Origin: Sphagnum compactum
Taxonomy: Eukaryota; Bryophyta; Sphagnopsida; Sphagnales
Reading direction: 5' to 3'
DNA: 64,000 nucleotides
Assembly (NCBI GenBank): GCA_965153455.1
Contig: OZ234498.1
Coordinates: 16,616,001 to 16,680,000, forward strand
In this document: positions 12,473-22,900 of the stretch, piece by piece
Position numbering within the stretch: position 1 is the first letter of the stretch
How the letters are laid out: each line of letters starts with the position of its first letter
Position numbers and translations under genes: made by a program
Notes under the pieces: generated by a model
Told to the model about the DNA's origin: nothing
The model's input: the letters and a program-made list of their open reading frames with translations, nothing else
Database searches by the model: none

Positions 12473-12720
12473 TGAACCTACCACATAGAGCACACCTTTG
12501 AGAGGAGAGAATACCTATAGCATAGGGAAGAGGCTCTAACCCACCAGCTATGACTAGCATCTTAATTGGCAACTGACTAAGAGTATGTAACCTTCCTCTG
12601 TTGGAGTTCTAGGTGTTAGAAGATCTACAACTGCACATGAATGGTTGAAGTTCCTGAATGGGCCCAGTTTGCAAATAAGATGGGGCTAGTTAGGGTTCCA
12701 CAAATCTATATCAGGTGCAG

Positions 12721-15700
12721 TCAATATCCATGACAATAACTACCATTAAAGGTTATGGTTAAGAAAAAAGGGGGAGTCAAACAACCAGTGACAGGCAAGG
12801 AACAGCAAAGGGAACGATCATCCACAAGCTCCATGTCCAGACCAAGCATCCATCCTCCCACTGACACATCCTCGTTCCTGTATTCATGTAAAGATGCACT
12901 GCACCCAACCACCATCCATGCAGGAAGACGGGCAGGATCCCTATCAACAATGAGAATTTAGCTGTTTTGCGTTTTATGTTGAGAATTGAAAAATACACTA
13001 GACTTGTGATTAACTCATGATTAACTGACTAATGTACAATGCTTCACTGGTTGAGCTCTACCTGTTGATTGAAATGTATAGAGCCAATGCCCTGGACAAT
13101 CCATAGAGCTGACCTGATGCATGCCGGTAGTATCTGAAAGCATCGCACAAATTCAGATTCCCCAAATACCATGGACCCTCCCAGCTCAACTGCCTTGCAA
13201 CCTAATTCAGCAGGATCCTATCCTGAGGCAGAAAGACACTGCAACTTCTCCTTAGTGCATAACTTCACATACTATATCCAGAACCCAAATGACGCACAGC
13301 ACATAACTTAACCTCAAACAAGGGACAGTAAATTCAGGATCTAAGGAGTCCTCAGGGAAGATGCAGTCAATCAACACAAGGGATGACAACAATCAGCTGG
13401 TGAACAGGTATCTTACTGTGACTTCTCCTCCCCGAATCTCCACCATTCAGGCTCGTACCACTGAGCATTCCTGCCACAACATGATCACACCTGATCTGCT
13501 AAGTCTTGCATACGGTGAACACCAATCAGAAAACAGCAAAAGGAAGACAACATGAGTTGTACCAGAAAGCTTGGAATAACTAGTAAGCACTAAATTGCAA
13601 CAACAAAACCTGTTAGCAAAGATCCCTGGGTAAGAAGAAATCAGAAAATTATGCACACAGAGGAAACCAATTGCTGGCTGGGGGCAAGTGACTTACACAT
13701 CACTGACAACCTCCCCACTCTTCATGCAGCCTACATAAACATGAGGTTTTTTCAAGTGGCTGGCTAACATTGTCCCCAGTTTGTCTGCTCCACACCCCCA
13801 CAGGCATAAAACCAAAAGTCTCAATTCCATGAAAAAAAATTCTCTAATTAGGTCTTGGAGCTGGGAGATCATCAGCTGCAATGATCATGTAAAAGGAATA
13901 ACTAAAATCGCTGTAATGCACTGGTGATTGAGGCACAACTGTATTGGGAGTCCTTTTGTATAAGCTATAGCCACCCAGCATAAGACTTACCAATGTCCAC
14001 AAATACATCATCATCAACCTTTACATAGAAGTGTGCATCCCATGATTCTGCTGCCCTGCTGAAGAAGAGCTTGGTTTTCATTGGCAGTGAATCATCACCC
14101 TCCACATGATTGTTCTGTGAATATAGAGAACTCATGAGAAGCACAGTTCATGGCTATGTGATATAAGGCAGATTTCAACCTGACACACTGCATATAAATG
14201 ATATTTTTTGAAACATCCAGTTTTGGTATACAAGGTTTCCAGAACTGCCTTTCCCATGAAAACAGTATGAGAAGGTAATCTGGGAGAGAGATCTCTTTTA
14301 CCAGAATCAGAAAGTCATTCATCTCAGTGCTTTCCAAATCTACTCGGCGGTCAGACATGTCTCCTCTATTTGCACTGTGCAATGCAAACACCCAACCTTT
14401 CTCAATATAGGAATCAAAGAAACATGATCAACTCTCAACCCTCATCCACAAGCTGCTAAGATGCACTCAGATCCCACAAACATGTATAGGTTAAAAATTT
14501 TGTAGACAGACTCTTTGTCTTAAATAGTCAAGCTAGAATTTGACATTCTGTAGAATGAATATTTTACTCATGGACCATTTGGTTCTTTGAAGGTGCCTCT
14601 ATGGACCCAAAGGAAAGAAATCATGTGCAAGCCATGTCTAAGACTCTTTCTTCTGATTATGTGAGAAGGGGAGAACCTTCGTCCAATCACAAATCGAATG
14701 ACAACCCCTTTGCCATCCTCTAACTTTTTCAATGCTGATCCTGTGATGCATGCCAAAATGTTTTGATTATCTCAAGAATGAAATGGGGCTAGAGGCAAAC
14801 TGAATGGGGAAAGAGAAATAGGAAAGAAGCGGACAAGGAAGTAGACAAAGAGAAAGAAAAAAGTCTCACCCTCCGGCCAAGTTTTGCGTATAGACTCCCG
14901 CCTGGATCTGGTGCCAAAGCTAGTCATTATACCCACAACAGCTAGCAGTTTGCCACCAAAACCAGTGCTTGCATTTCCAGAAAGCTCAATCATGGGCGCA
15001 AATCCTTGGCTTTTTGTAGCTGACAACTCCATCTCCAACTCTGCTAGTTTCTTTTCTTGATCCCTACAGGAGTGACCATCAAACAGAAATCGCCTGAATG
15101 TGCAATAGACCCTACACTCAAAATATCCTTCTGCAGCAGTAACCACCAAGTAGAGTCTTACACTTACTTGCAGTCGAGCAGCTTCAACTGCTCATCAACT
15201 GACAATCGACCTCTGTCTTCCTGTTTCCAAATCCATGACATAACATCAAAGCCATTCCAAAACTGGAAATCCTCCATTCTCAAAACAAAGCATAGTTATG
15301 TAGCTTTTCACAAGGAGAATAGAGATAATGTGGACTCTCCAATTTCTTGTAGACTTGTGGCCACAGATGCTGTCCCCAGCTGTAAACTAAAGTAACCAAG
15401 ATGCCATGAGACAAAAAACGAGAAAAGGTGAGGAGGCTTATTGGTGAGGAATGGAAAGCACCTGCTCCACATGCTGTTCTGACATTTCAACAAGAAGAGA
15501 CCACATTTCCGCATCCTGCCATAACCTGACTTGCAGATTCTTCCATGCAGGCTCAGATTAAACTTTCTTGCTACATGTCAATACCAAGTTTTTCTTCCAT
15601 CTGTTCAGATCTGGTGCATCTGAGAGCTAGCTAGCATGTTTCCTTTCCAACACAGGCTCTGTTGCAATTCCCGTGGTGGAAAGGAAACATGCATTTCAGG

Positions 15701-16147
15701 GGGAAAACACACGCTTTTGTGTGTAGATAAAACTAACAAAAAAACAAACAGGTTTTAACAGGCCCAGCCAATAGGAGAGAAACCACAATGCAGCCTCTAT
15801 AATCCTTCTCACGGCGAACCGTAATAGCTCAGGTCCTTATAGATTTCCAGGCTATGCATTGGGCAACATGAAAGCTGAAATGCAAATAAATGATCGGACA
15901 CATCTCTCGCTGCAGTTTTCTAGCACACAACTTTCTCGACAAGGAAAGAAACTGGAACCCAAAAGAGAGAAGCAACCGAGAGAAACAGAACAGCCAAACG
16001 GATGCTAGACAACGATTTTACAGAGCGAAGGATTTCCGAAGTATGCAGGAGGAAACAGGATAAAACGTACCGGCCGGCAGTGTAGAGGCAGGCGAATACG
16101 GAGAAGATGACCATCAAAATGCGAAGCAGGCTGCTGCCTTTAGCCAT
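12721..16147 (-). CDS. Beta-1,3-galactosyltransferase, GT31 family (HPGT/B3GALT-like)
   Basis: Ten exons join without a frame break into a 348-aa protein: 16147-16071, 15525-15462, 15220-15168, 15063-14870, 14740-14677, 14374-14302, 14114-13991, 13784-13697, 13193-13062 and 12898-12721. It is a Golgi type II membrane enzyme, as the family predicts: transmembrane anchor at residues about 8-24, a coiled stem with [18 protein letters not shown] (about 62-79), then the GT31 catalytic domain. Visible motifs are [32 protein letters not shown], the metal-binding VDDD at 208-211, GCMKSG (235-240), [14 protein letters not shown] and [14 protein letters not shown] (298-311). The family transfers galactose from UDP-Gal, and hydroxyproline galactosyltransferases of arabinogalactan proteins are the closest match by eye (stem and [19 protein letters not shown]). 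Two donors are weak: exon 5 (GTTCTC) and the exact exon 9 acceptor. An earlier in-frame ATG at 16237 would add 30 residues. Confidence 0.9.
15584..15710. repeat. Foldback element, copy 1, inside intron 1 of the GT31 gene
   Basis: Contains the perfect 16-bp inverted pair GCATGTTTCCTTTCCA (15634-15649) and TGGAAAGGAAACATGC (15677-15692), spaced by 27 bp. A second copy of the whole segment lies at 16654-16780 upstream of the same gene. Confidence 0.75.
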
Positions 16148-16653
16148 GGCAGATTGCTGCAAACGGCTGCTAGCGCTCCCCCTCATCTCCTGCCGATGAG
16201 CAACATTATCTCGTCTTCCATATGCCCGACTGAACACGTCTGCTCCTCCGCGCTTCCTGTCGTCCCCTGACGCCGGCGCTCAAAATGGCTGTGCACGCAA
16301 CGCCAGCAGCTGTCGCAAGTCGTCCGCCACCATCTCTGAAACAGTTTTCTCAACAAACTCATCACAAAACGGCTAAAACAGCAAGAAACTTCTCTCCTCC
16401 TCCCCTCCTCCTCCTCCTCCTTTTCTTCTTCTTCTGCACCCTTCTACTGCCGCTGTTTGATCGATGTTGCTCCGCATTCATGTCAAATCGATCTGGATTA
16501 TTCTTGCGTCTCCTCGGACTTCTATCCAGCAAACTCTTTTATAACGATCCAGCTCCAGACAAAAGTCTAGGACCTTGTTGTTTCTCAAGATCCTTAAAAT
16601 CTTGTTCTTGTTTCAACCAAAACACGCTCAACAAGAAAATCTCGGAATGGGGG

Positions 16654-16780
16654 TCCAAGTTTTTCTTTAGTCTGTTCAGATCTGATGCATCCCAGAGCTA
16701 GCTAGCATGTTTCCTTTCCAACACAGGGTCTTTGCAATACACATGGTAGAAAGGACGCATGCATTTCAGGGGTGAAAACA
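16654..16780. repeat. Foldback element, copy 2, upstream of the GT31 gene
   Basis: Same sequence order as 15584-15710, in the same orientation: CAAGTTTTTCTT, CTGTTCAGATCTG, AGAGCTAGCTAGCATGTTTC, CATGCATTTCAGGGG. The left arm (16705-16720) is intact, and the right arm has two changes relative to copy 1. It lies about 0.5 kb upstream of the GT31 start codon. Confidence 0.75.
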
Positions 16781-16789
16781 GTTCAGCTG

Positions 16790-18010
16790 TCATTCTTCTC
16801 CACATGTTGGACGAGTCCAATTTCTGCTGCTGTGATAGCGAGCTAATGGATCGAGCAACTGTGAGCTCGATCCAGCAACTATGAACTTAGCATGCAGTAG
16901 TAGTGAAACACTACCAATTCTTTCCTTGGCACAAACAAAAGAGGGTTTTGTTTAGAATTGGTTTTTCCAAAGCAAACAAGCTCAACATCGAGATTGCTGA
17001 CAAACCTCGCTTGTCAAGCAGTGCAATGTGCCCCTCTCCTTTCAAGTTACAAATCCCATCAGAAGCTTGACCATGATCGATCTGGTGGGAACAAAGCCTT
17101 GAACTCTTCTTCATGCAGGAACAAACAATGTGCATGACTATTGGGAGAAGTTTGTCCTTCTCCTAACAGGCTCTATCTGTAGTGGTAAGCCTTGTGACCA
17201 GCAATACAGTAGAGGTTTCAAGGGGTAAGAGGTTTTTTACTTCTTGTAGAGGTTGCCACACACATGATCACATCAAGTTTTGTGCAACAAGCAACAACTA
17301 GACATGCATAAGATATTTCTACGAGCAGAAAAAATCAAGCTCCCTTGATATAGAAGAAATCACACACAAGAAGAGCAACATCTGACATCTATATGTCCCC
17401 ACCAGATCCTGGAGATCATGTTGAAAGTGCATGTTTCTTTGAAGCTAGTCAGTCAATTGTTGGTCAGAAAAACCTTGAACATCATTCTCCTCTTGTAAGT
17501 CAAATCCAAATGAATGTTCCAAAAAGGATTTCTTCTTGAATGGAAAGGTCCAGAAAAAAAAATTGTGGAGGCATCATATGCATGCATTCATGAAACAAAA
17601 TTAGAGTTGACCATGTTTTGTCGGAATGCTCTTCTGATTTTTGAGCATGAGCTGCAGATGAAACCAAACCTTGTCCAAATCAAGCCCTCTTTAAATTATT
17701 GGAGAAGTCTTGAAAAGTAGATATCTAAAGTGAGATCACATTCTCAATTTGAAAATCTAAAACATAAGATATAACCATTTGAAGGATCAAGAGTCAAAAC
17801 TACCAAAATTTGACTCCCACCAACTAAAACTTCCAACAAAAGGGTCAAATCCTTCAGGACTTCTGAAAAACAAGCAACAAAAGCTTTGCAAAGCAAGTGT
17901 GAAATTAGGCAACAAACCTTGACAATAACACAGCATGATGTAAAGCCCAATGTTGCAATTGTTGTTGTTGTGTCCTTTCTCCAGCTGCAAGCTTGTTGTT
18001 AGAATATACA
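16790..18010. other. Non-coding stretch downstream of the 18.0 kb gene
   Basis: Probably the 3' UTR of the 18.0-18.8 kb gene and the far upstream region of GT31. On the minus strand, 17135-16911 has a 74-codon open frame of no known family. I do not call it a gene. Confidence 0.35.
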
Positions 18011-18013
18011 AGA

Positions 18014-18768
18014 TCAGAACCCATTATAGACCTTCTTTACTAGCCTAAAAAACCTTCCAAGACCACTTATTCCCACAGATTCCACAAACTCCACAGCTGA
18101 TTGATTCTCAACTGCCTTGTTGACACCAAACAGGTTGCATGGTGCATCTCTTACCAGAGACAAGAAAATGGAATGAGAACGAACACAGAGCTATGATACA
18201 ACAACAAGCAGTCACACACATGTGGAGTATCACTGAGAAATGTAGCTTCTAATGTTGGCATCAATCCAAGAGAGAGAGAGAGAGAGTCCTGTAAATACGT
18301 CACAACGATTCCCAGTACAAACAAAAAAACCACCAGCAGGCATTATTAGTGTCGCCCTTCCCGATTGAAGGACAAGAGAGTTCATACAGAAATTGACGGA
18401 TGTTTTCATGAGTCAACAAAAGTAATTGGGAGGAGCAGCAGCTCGCCAGGGAGGGAGACAGACCTTCCTTACGCCTTGGTTGGCTGATGATGACAACGGT
18501 GTGAAGAAACCTGCTACGATAATGCAGGCCCGAGGCTGTGGCATATTGCACCCCCCGCTTTGTCGCGACCTAATTCTGAGGTACCAGATCCAGTCCGGAG
18601 TGAGGGAGGGAGCAAAAGGAACAATGAACAATGAACAGACACCAGCACCTTACAAAGTAGAGTTACGCAAAAGGAACTAGAGCAGAAGGCAATGTGAGAA
18701 GAGACAGACAGAACCTTGAGAACCGCTACCAGCGTTCGCCTTTCTTCCTCGTCATCTTCGTCCCCCAT
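18014..18768 (-). CDS. Small four-exon gene of unknown function, about 108 aa
   Basis: Candidate exons are 18768-18715, 18569-18473, 18232-18155 and 18111-18014. Donors are AAG|GTTCTG, GGC|GTAAGG and CTG|GTAAGA; acceptors are ATTAG, CTCAG and GGCAG. The phases fit at all three junctions and give one reading frame ending in TGA. The product starts MGDEDDEEERRTLVAVLK, continues with TKRGVQYATASGLHYRSR, has a Cys-rich hydrophobic middle (exon 3) that could span a membrane, and ends GLGRFFRLVKKVYNGF. The acidic start, basic end and protein-like exons 1, 2 and 4 support a real gene. Exon 3 is the weakest. I recognise no domain. Its 5' end faces the large kinase gene, so the two probably share a divergent promoter. 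Confidence 0.5.
18271..18288. repeat. (AG)n microsatellite
   Basis: Run of about nine AG dinucleotides within the proposed second intron of the 18.0-18.8 kb gene. On the gene strand it reads as CT repeats and could serve as an extended polypyrimidine tract before exon 3. Confidence 0.8.
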
Positions 18769-18775
18769 CTGCTTC

Positions 18776-19543
18776 CTTCTCCGTCTCCTGCATTCAAAGG
18801 TTAAACCTGCAAAACTCCACCGTTACGCAAGTTATTGCCAGAATCTGGCATAACGCCCGACCCCGGAAGGTCGGCACTCTCATATGGCTCACTTTAAACC
18901 GGGGTCTCCCGGTTGGCACATGGCTACAATGCATGGGGATCCTCCCCACGTGCAAGGTTTGCACTGAGGAGGCCCCTGAATCCCCTCAACACTGTCTCCT
19001 CGAGTGTCCTCGCGCCAAACGGGCTTGGGAGGTCTTCTATCACATATGGCAAAAATGGGGAGCGCCAAATGACATCATTCTTTCCTGGCCTTTCGTCATG
19101 CTTAGTGAAGCTGTCTTCGAGAGAGAAGATGACCCCCCTGGAGTCCAAGGGTACCATGTAGGAGGCTTCTCCTACATCAGACAACCGCTTGACATCCTTC
19201 GCAGTTTTATCCTCTACTTTCTTTGGACAGAGAGATGCCGGAAGCATTTTGATAACCAGTATTCCTCTAGGAAAATCCTTCAACAAGCCTGGGTTGCTAC
19301 CGTTGAGGTTGGAATGGCCACTTGGAAGGCCATTAATTCCCTTCGGTCCACCCGAGACCCTAGTATTCACGATAGGATTGAGCAAGCCTTTAGGGCGGAA
19401 TGGTGCCACTTAGGCATCTTTGGGGCTGATTGCGTCACCATCGTGTGGTGCTTCTTGCCCCCCTTGTATTTCTTGGATTTCTTTAATGTTTGATGGGGCT
19501 GCTGCCTCCCTCCCCTTCTCGGGGTTTCTTCTCCGTCTCCTGC
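18776..19543 (+). mobile_element. 5'-truncated LINE (non-LTR retrotransposon) with 16-bp target-site duplication
   Basis: The identical 16-mer CTTCTCCGTCTCCTGC occurs at 18776-18791 and 19528-19543 and brackets 736 bp (18792-19527) of LINE-type sequence. Inside, an open frame from about 18,835 to 19,493 encodes the zinc-binding domain at the end of plant LINE reverse transcriptases: RIWHNARPRKVGTLIWLTLN, then CKVCTEEAPESPQHCLLEC, giving a Cys-x2-Cys-x11-His-Cys-x4-Cys pattern, followed by AKRAWEVFYHIWQKWG. The polymerase domain is missing, as expected of 5' truncation during target-primed reverse transcription. No long poly(A) tail remains. The perfect duplication and the uninterrupted frame of more than 185 codons argue for a fairly recent insertion. 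It sits in the divergent promoter of the two flanking genes. Confidence 0.8.
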
Positions 19544-19993
19544 TTCCGACTGCGGTATTGGTCCACTCGCATTCTCCATTTTGATCAGGCAGCGATCACC
19601 GCGTTTTGTTCGGTCATCAGCACACAAAAGCGTAAGGCAAAGTCGCGCGTGGTCGCGGGGGGATCCTTCCGCTTTCAGCCGGTTAGTTATCTGTTACTTT
19701 GCAGCCTCGTTTTGGCAGCCGTCCGTGTCTTCTGCCTCGATTTCTCTGCCACATGCACTTGTGAGAGAAATGCAGTCCCCCCTTTGGGTTTGTTGTTTGT
19801 TGCACGATGGTGTGAAGATGATTATCGTCGACGATCAAGAGTTTGATGTAAGAAAGTGAGGAGATTTGATGAGCGTTTGTTTGTGCTCACTAACTGACTG
19901 ACAGCACACAGACAGACAGACAGACAGACAACAATATCTCTTCCGCAAAAAGTTTGGAAGACACAACAACAAACGCTCAATTGAAACAAAAGC
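19544..19993 (+). promoter_or_regulatory. Probable promoter and 5' leader of the large kinase gene
   Basis: A 450-bp GC-richer stretch between the LINE insertion and the ATG at 19994. It holds a (CAGA)n run at about 19,910-19,930. Without the LINE, the two divergent start codons would lie only about 0.49 kb apart, which suggests a shared bidirectional promoter. No core element can be pinpointed. Confidence 0.4.
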
Positions 19994-22900
19994 ATGTCCA
20001 TCTTGAAAGGCCCACAGTTGTTGGAAGCAGGAGTGGCGTTCGTACAAGATGAAGACGAGATCGAAGGTCTTGCCGAAGGTTTCATACGTCCCAAGAAGAA
20101 AGTTTCATTGAGCAGATTGCCCTTTACGACACAACAGAGCAAGGCAGCAGATGACCAAGAAGCATTCTTCTTTCAGAGAAACAAGGCAGCGGCAACAGAT
20201 GACGAAGAAGCATTCTTTCAAAGCAAGCAATCAAGGCGTGTGAGTGTGTTGGTGGGATCCAGAGAAGCTATTTCCAAATGGTTAAAGCTTTCTGCATCTG
20301 GAAGATGTGCACTGTGGGTGGAATTATGCAGGCCAGAAGCTCAAGGATCTCTGAACGCCTCTTCTAAGAATAGTGCTGCTGCTGCTGCTCATTACAAAGG
20401 GATGCTCAAACTTGCATACAGGCTGAGATCTCAGGATGCACTATTCTTCCAACCTGTTTTGCCTGAAGTTGTTGTCAATCTCTCCAGGATCAAACCAAAG
20501 GCCAAAAGCAATAAAAGTTTGAAGAAGAAACAGATACATCATGATGATGATGAGGAGGAGGAGGAGGAGGATGACAATGATACTGAGCATTTGGAATGGA
20601 GCGGGTTCAGGCAAAAACAGAGAGACAAGAGACAAAGTTCAAGCCAAGAAGAAATTGGCAAACCAAATTGGAAAGCTCCACTGCAATGGTCACTCCTCAT
20701 AAGTGTTGATGCATTTAAGCATCTCATTATCATGCTCTTCCCAGGTGGTGTCTTGTGGGAGTTCTATTGCCTTTTGTCACAGGTCAGTCATGTGCTTTGC
20801 TTGCACATGCACACACACACACAATCTCTGGTACAAAACTGCAACCTTTTGCTGCTGTAGGTCAGAATCTATTTCATGATCTCCAGTTTGAAGAAGATCC
20901 ATATATGCCTTCTTCAACACTGACAAATGCTGTGCAGAGGAATGACTGATTGAAAAGGGCTTCAATCCATGTTCTTGATTGCAGGTAATTGACCTTCCAC
21001 AGTTTTTGGATGTTGATTTCAGACACCTGGACCTTCCTCTCTGGTTAGCTCACCATCAATATGCGGTCTTTGTAAGTGGGTCTGATCTTGTGGTGGCACA
21101 GACAAGCAGCAAGGACAACGGCTGTGTTTGGACAATCTTTAGATTCGAGTTCTCAAAAGGCATAGTATTGTTTGCAAAGGGCAACAACAACCACTTCAGA
21201 AATCTGGAATGCAATTTTGGCAAGGTAGATAGGGAGCAACAGCCAAGGAGGAGTGACCTGCTGTCACAGAAGAAGAAGAAGAAGAAGAGGAAGAAACAGA
21301 AGCATGAGGAGGAAGTAAGTAAGAAAAAGAAAGTCAAAGAAACAAGCTCAATTGAACCAGAGCAACCGGCAGTGCACGTCTGCAGCATGCTGCAGTGGAA
21401 ACCCTGGGGAAAAGCTTCAACCCAGAGGGACGTCTTGGGGACATGCCTGCTGGACAATATTCTGCAGTATGCATTCAAATGTTCAGAAGCAGAAGGCACA
21501 GTTGCAAAATCCTTGACAAATCAGAGCAAGGCTTTGGATGAAGAAGCATATAAATGCAGCTTATCAGTGGATCTGGGAACAGCATTAAGGGAATCCAAGG
21601 GAAGTTTTGCATCATCAAGTTGGAAGCTTTCATCAAAAGAGCAGTGTGCTCTTTCACACATGCGAAGCAGTAGTAGGGGGATTCGTTGCAGAGGCCTCCG
21701 AGTGTTCCTTGATTTGATGGTAAATGCAGCAATAGACCCAAGCACTCGGCCAAAATCAGGAAGAAGTGCTTTGCCTTGCAAACAAGCCAGATCCACTCCT
21801 GCCACAGCTCGTTTGCAGGGTGCTGCACCATCCTCAGAAGTTGAGAACAAGACTTTACTCCCAGGCTTGATGGCAGCAGCCATGAACCGGCCACCCATGG
21901 AGAAACAGTTGACAATGGAGAAGAACCACAGGTGGGTTGGAAGCCAGACAGAACGAGCTTTGAAGGTTGCAGAAAAAAACTGGAACCAGTTTGAGGCAAT
22001 GAAGTCTGATTGCTTACTTCAATCAGCAGGTGGTAGGAGCAACAAAAAAGCTCACTGCCAGATTGAATGGAGAAGAGTTCTGGAGTGGCTCAATAATGGA
22101 TTTCTTGAGTTACTCCTACAGGAAGGGATACTTGGGTCATCTCTCAGAGGAAACTCTCATCCAAGAGAAGATGAAAGGGCTGTGTTCCTTGATGTTCAAG
22201 AACTCTCAGATGTATGTTTGAAAGTGGTGGAAATTGTTCCAGGTGAGGGGAGCTGCCGCTTAGTCAAATGCTTAGCTTCAATAATTGAAAATGTCAACAG
22301 GACATTGATTGCAATGGTTGTGGAGAATCCAAAGTTTTCTGGGAAATCAGGCCTGCTGGAGGAAACACCTGATCTAACAAGAGGGCATGCAAAAGTTAGA
22401 ATTGTGGAAGAAACAAGCCAGTTAGAAGAGAATTCCAAAGAGAGAGAGAAGCTCCAAGATATGTTCCAGGAGATGGTGTGGGTGTGCAGGCTACTTCCGT
22501 TGCTTGTATCATCATCAGAACTGGTGGCAGCTGCTTTTGCCAAAGAGAGAGGCCTCACTTTGATTCTTGAGCTTTATTCATCTCTTGTCCGTGCATTTCC
22601 CATTGGCTTGAAAGCTGTGGACAAGACACTTGATGGAGATGAGAAAGAGGTTATTCTTCCAGGAGAGGTTGTGAAAGCTTCACAGGAGATTCCATTGAAT
22701 GTTTTGAGGTCTCTCACTTGCTCTCACTCTGTTGGCAATCATCACACTGTCAACATTTCAAACGAGAGAGACTCAAATGTAGGTCAATTGTCATCAATAG
22801 GAATCACCAATCTGCCATGTTTCAAACATGGACGGTCTGATCTTGGTCCTGAATTTCCCATGACAGCTCTGAGGTCTCAACAAGAGAGGTCTGTCCATGA

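Noticed and set aside
16911-17135. 74-codon open frame on -
   Set aside because: It reads plausibly in part (GEGHIALLDKRGLSAISMLS) but has no family match, and I could not splice it into the 18.0-18.8 kb gene, which already ends in a stop.
18924-19409. 161-codon open frame on - opposite the LINE zinc-binding domain
   Set aside because: Antisense shadow of the LINE coding frame.
21056-21999. Long open frames on - opposite the giant kinase gene
   Set aside because: Shadows of the 5.2-kb coding exon. They lack their own splice or domain support.
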